Below are positions 5,236 to 6,862 of a stretch of DNA of 6,862 nt, piece after piece; the first letter of the stretch is position 1; every line of letters starts with the position of its first letter. A model generated the notes under the pieces. It was not told the DNA's origin. It saw only the letters and a program-made list of their open reading frames with translations, and ran no database searches. The position numbers were made by a program, and so were the translations under genes. This stretch comes from Deltaproteobacteria bacterium (lineage in GTDB: Bacteria; Desulfobacterota; Desulfuromonadia; Geobacterales; Pseudopelobacteraceae). Where the stretch lies: NCBI GenBank assembly GCA_030654645.1, contig JAURXC010000402.1:1-6862 (forward strand). The letters are read 5' to 3'.

Positions 5236-6522
5236 CTATTTCTGTGAGGACTCCAGAGCCTGCTCGATGTCGGCGATGATATCTTCCACCGCTTCGATAC
5301 CTATTGAGAGCCGGATGAAATCCGCCGTAACACCCGATGCGACCTGCTCTTCCGGCGAAAGCTGCTGGTGGGTGGTCGAGGCCGGGTGAATCACCAGCGA
5401 CTTTGCATCTCCGATATTGGCCAGGTGCGAAAGCAGCTTGACGTTATCGATGAACTTCTTGCCGGCCTCCAGGCCGCCCTTGATGCCGAAACCGATGATG
5501 GCCCCCTCCCCTTTCGGAAGGTATTTAAGAGCCCTGGCATGGTCCTTGTGGCTGGCAAGTCCGGGATAGTTCACCCAGGAAACGGACGGATGGGCCTCGA
5601 GCCATTTTGCCACGGCGCGGGCGTTCTCGACATGGCGGGGCATGCGAACATGCAGTGTTTCCAAGCCCTGAATGATCTGGAAGGAGTTAAAAGGAGAGAT
5701 GCAAGCGCCGGTATCGCGCAGAAGCGAGACTCTCATTTTGATGATGTAGGAGATATTGCCCAATGCCTCCCAGAATTTCAAACCGTGATAGGATGGGTCG
5801 GGCTCGGTAAACTCCGGGAATTTACCGTTGTCCCAGGGGAACTTGCCGCCATCCACAACCGCTCCGCCGATGCTGGTGCCATGACCGCCGATAAACTTTG
5901 TCAGCGAGTAGACGACGATATCGGCGCCATGATCAAGCGGTTTGAACAGGAACGGAGTTGTCACGGTATTGTCCACGACAAACGGCAGCCCGGCTTCATG
6001 GGCGATTGCGGCAATCGCTTCGAAATCATCGATGTTGTTTTTGGGATTGCCAACCGACTCGGTATAGACCAGGCGGGTGGTGGGAGTTATGGCCCTGCGG
6101 ACATTCTCCGGGTCGGAGGTATCGACGAAGGTTACATTGATGCCCATGCGCGGCAGGGTATAATGGAACAGGTTGTAGGTGCCACCGTAAAGGAAATTCG
6201 AGGAAATGATCGAGTCGCCGGCCTTGGCGATATTAAGGACCGCATAGGTGATCGCGGCCTGACCGGAAGCAACCGCCAGCGCGGCCACTCCACCATCCAG
6301 CGCGGCCAGCCGTTTTTCGAGGACATCGGTGGTCGGATTCATCAGGCGGGTGTAGATATTGCCGAACTCCTTGAGACCGAACAGGTTGGCGGCATGCTCA
6401 GAACTCTTGAATACATATGACGATGTCTGGTAAATCGGCACCGCACGTGAAAGCGTTTCCGAATCCGGAGTCTGGCCGGCATGCAGGGTAAGTGTATCAA
6501 GGGAAAATGTTTTATCTGACAT
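5236..6522 (-). CDS. metY: O-acetylhomoserine aminocarboxypropyltransferase (sulfhydrylase)
   Basis: A PLP-dependent enzyme of the Cys/Met metabolism family that makes homocysteine from O-acetylhomoserine and sulfide (direct sulfhydrylation toward methionine); some members also act as cysteine synthase. At 428 residues it has the longer length of MetY/O-acetylhomoserine sulfhydrylases rather than the roughly 390 of MetB/MetC. Motifs: TLHAGQ (12-17), PIYQTSSYVF (29-38), YTRLMNPT (57-64), ASGQAA (85-90), SNFLYGGTYNLF (108-119), VVDNTVTTPF (182-191; D184 pairs with the PLP nitrogen), SLTKFIGGHG (206-215; K209 is the Schiff-base lysine), HPASTTHQQL (379-388) and FIRLSIGIE (402-410; R404 binds substrate carboxylate). 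The start ATG has AGGAGG (6531-6536) 8 nt upstream. It has its own promoter and a strong terminator, so it is likely monocistronic. No SAM riboswitch fits in the roughly 35-nt leader. Confidence 0.95.
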   Translation of the reverse strand: MSDKTFSLDTLTLHAGQTPDSETLSRAVPIYQTSSYVFKSSEHAANLFGLKEFGNIYTRLMNPTTDVLEKRLAALDGGVAALAVASGQAAITYAVLNIAKAGDSIISSNFLYGGTYNLFHYTLPRMGINVTFVDTSDPENVRRAITPTTRLVYTESVGNPKNNIDDFEAIAAIAHEAGLPFVVDNTVTTPFLFKPLDHGADIVVYSLTKFIGGHGTSIGGAVVDGGKFPWDNGKFPEFTEPDPSYHGLKFWEALGNISYIIKMRVSLLRDTGACISPFNSFQIIQGLETLHVRMPRHVENARAVAKWLEAHPSVSWVNYPGLASHKDHARALKYLPKGEGAIIGFGIKGGLEAGKKFIDNVKLLSHLANIGDAKSLVIHPASTTHQQLSPEEQVASGVTADFIRLSIGIEAVEDIIADIEQALESSQK

Positions 6523-6530
6523 GGTGCATA

Positions 6531-6536
6531 CCTCCT
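6531..6536 (-). promoter_or_regulatory. Ribosome binding site of metY
   Basis: AGGAGG on the minus strand with 8 nt to the ATG at 6522; the best Shine-Dalgarno in the window. Confidence 0.8.
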
Positions 6537-6562
6537 GAAAATAACTATTCCATGATTTTATA

Positions 6563-6589
6563 AGTATAGTTCACGCCCAAACAAGTCAA
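6563..6589 (-). promoter_or_regulatory. Sigma70-like promoter of metY
   Basis: A TTGACT box (6584-6589) and a TATACT box (6563-6568) are separated by 15 nt on the minus strand. Both hexamers are close to consensus, but the spacer is two short of ideal; a TATAAA further downstream (21-nt spacing) is a poorer partner. The predicted start point leaves a leader of roughly 35 nt before the ribosome site and start codon, too short for a SAM riboswitch. Confidence 0.5.
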
Positions 6590-6642
6590 GTTTATTTTAG
6601 ATCCAGCCACCTGATGCCAGCAACTCCTCACGGGTCAACAAA

Positions 6643-6862
6643 TCACCCTGCAATTAACGGCAGATCCTTCCTATAGACCGTACCCTGGAAAATGGCCACC
6701 AAATCACCGGTATCATCGGTTATCATAACCGAATATGTCGCCAACTTGCGGTTTCTGGCCAGTTCCCTGGCCTCGGCATACAGGGTTCCGGCAACGGCGG
6801 CCTTTACAAAAGAGACGCTGGTATTGATGCCCATTGCCAGAGTCCCGTGGGAGTTTGAAGCA
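6643..6862 (-). CDS. PaaI-type hotdog thioesterase, C-terminal fragment
   Basis: The frame is open from the right edge to a TGA at 6643-6645, giving 72 residues of a truncated gene. It begins ASNSHGTLAMGINTSVSFVK, a clear hotdog-fold signature of the PaaI/YbgC-like acyl-CoA thioesterases (the SNSHG...A part is near the active-site region). It ends in the typical C-terminal strand pair (LATYSVMITDDTGDLVAIFQGTVYRK). The ATG at 6834 is internal: the homology continues in frame to the window edge, so the real start lies outside. Members hydrolyse acyl-CoA thioesters, for example phenylacetyl-type CoA esters; the substrate here is not readable. No terminator is seen after the stop; the metY promoter begins about 54 nt downstream. 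Confidence 0.85.
   Translation of the reverse strand, partial: ASNSHGTLAMGINTSVSFVKAAVAGTLYAEARELARNRKLATYSVMITDDTGDLVAIFQGTVYRKDLPLIAG

Noticed and set aside
5368..6420. A 350-codon open frame on the plus strand opposite metY
   Set aside because: It is antisense to a gene with every MetY motif intact; its translation has no recognisable domain and it has no supporting upstream signals. It is a shadow produced by metY codon bias.
6523..6642. SAM riboswitch (S-box or SAM-II type) upstream of metY
   Set aside because: The predicted promoter leaves only about 35 nt of leader, and no conserved S-box helices or GAUGA-like elements are seen.

Overview
All genes in this window lie on the minus strand and are tightly packed, so the transcription order runs from high to low coordinates. 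The protein set (two-subunit-type HU/IHF, QueD-QueE, O-acetylhomoserine sulfhydrylase, a creatininase homologue, a short conserved hypothetical, a TrmA/RlmD-type methyltransferase with a [4Fe-4S] motif, and a cytoplasmic TPR protein) resembles a chromosomal neighbourhood of Geobacter/Pelobacter-type bacteria (Desulfuromonadota). That placement is my inference from remembered family resemblance, not a search. I see no mobile element, tRNA, rRNA or CRISPR, and no stretch over 300 bases without a gene.

Region by region, in transcription order. (1) 6862-6643: C-terminal end of a PaaI-type hotdog thioesterase, cut by the window edge. (2) 6522-5236: metY, a PLP-dependent O-acetylhomoserine (thiol)-lyase with its own sigma70-like promoter and an excellent Shine-Dalgarno, ended by a strong intrinsic terminator (5179-5209). 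It is therefore an independent sulfur-assimilation/methionine unit. (3) 5119-220: a probable operon starting just after that terminator. It holds queD, queE, a creatininase-family hydrolase, a 132-residue conserved-looking unknown (TTG start), an RlmD/TrmA-like rRNA/tRNA uracil-C5 methyltransferase, a TPR protein and an HU/IHF-type DNA-binding protein. From queD to the methyltransferase the genes overlap or nearly touch (8 nt, 4 nt GTGA, 7 nt, then an overlap or 1-nt gap). The TPR gene follows after 13 nt and the HU gene after 54 nt. (4) 158-1: N-terminus, with signal peptide, of an exported protein that runs off the window, probably an outer-membrane beta-barrel or OmpA-like protein.

Functional reading: QueD makes 6-carboxy-5,6,7,8-tetrahydropterin and QueE converts it to 7-carboxy-7-deazaguanine, the precursor of queuosine in tRNA. 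The methyltransferase also modifies RNA, so the operon has an RNA-modification theme. The creatininase homologue, the 132-residue protein and the TPR protein are translationally tied into this operon without an obvious role and are the most interesting parts. A perfect 8-1-8 palindrome lies between the terminator and queD and could be an operator. Nothing here amounts to a clearly new defence or mobile system; most of the window is ordinary housekeeping sequence.
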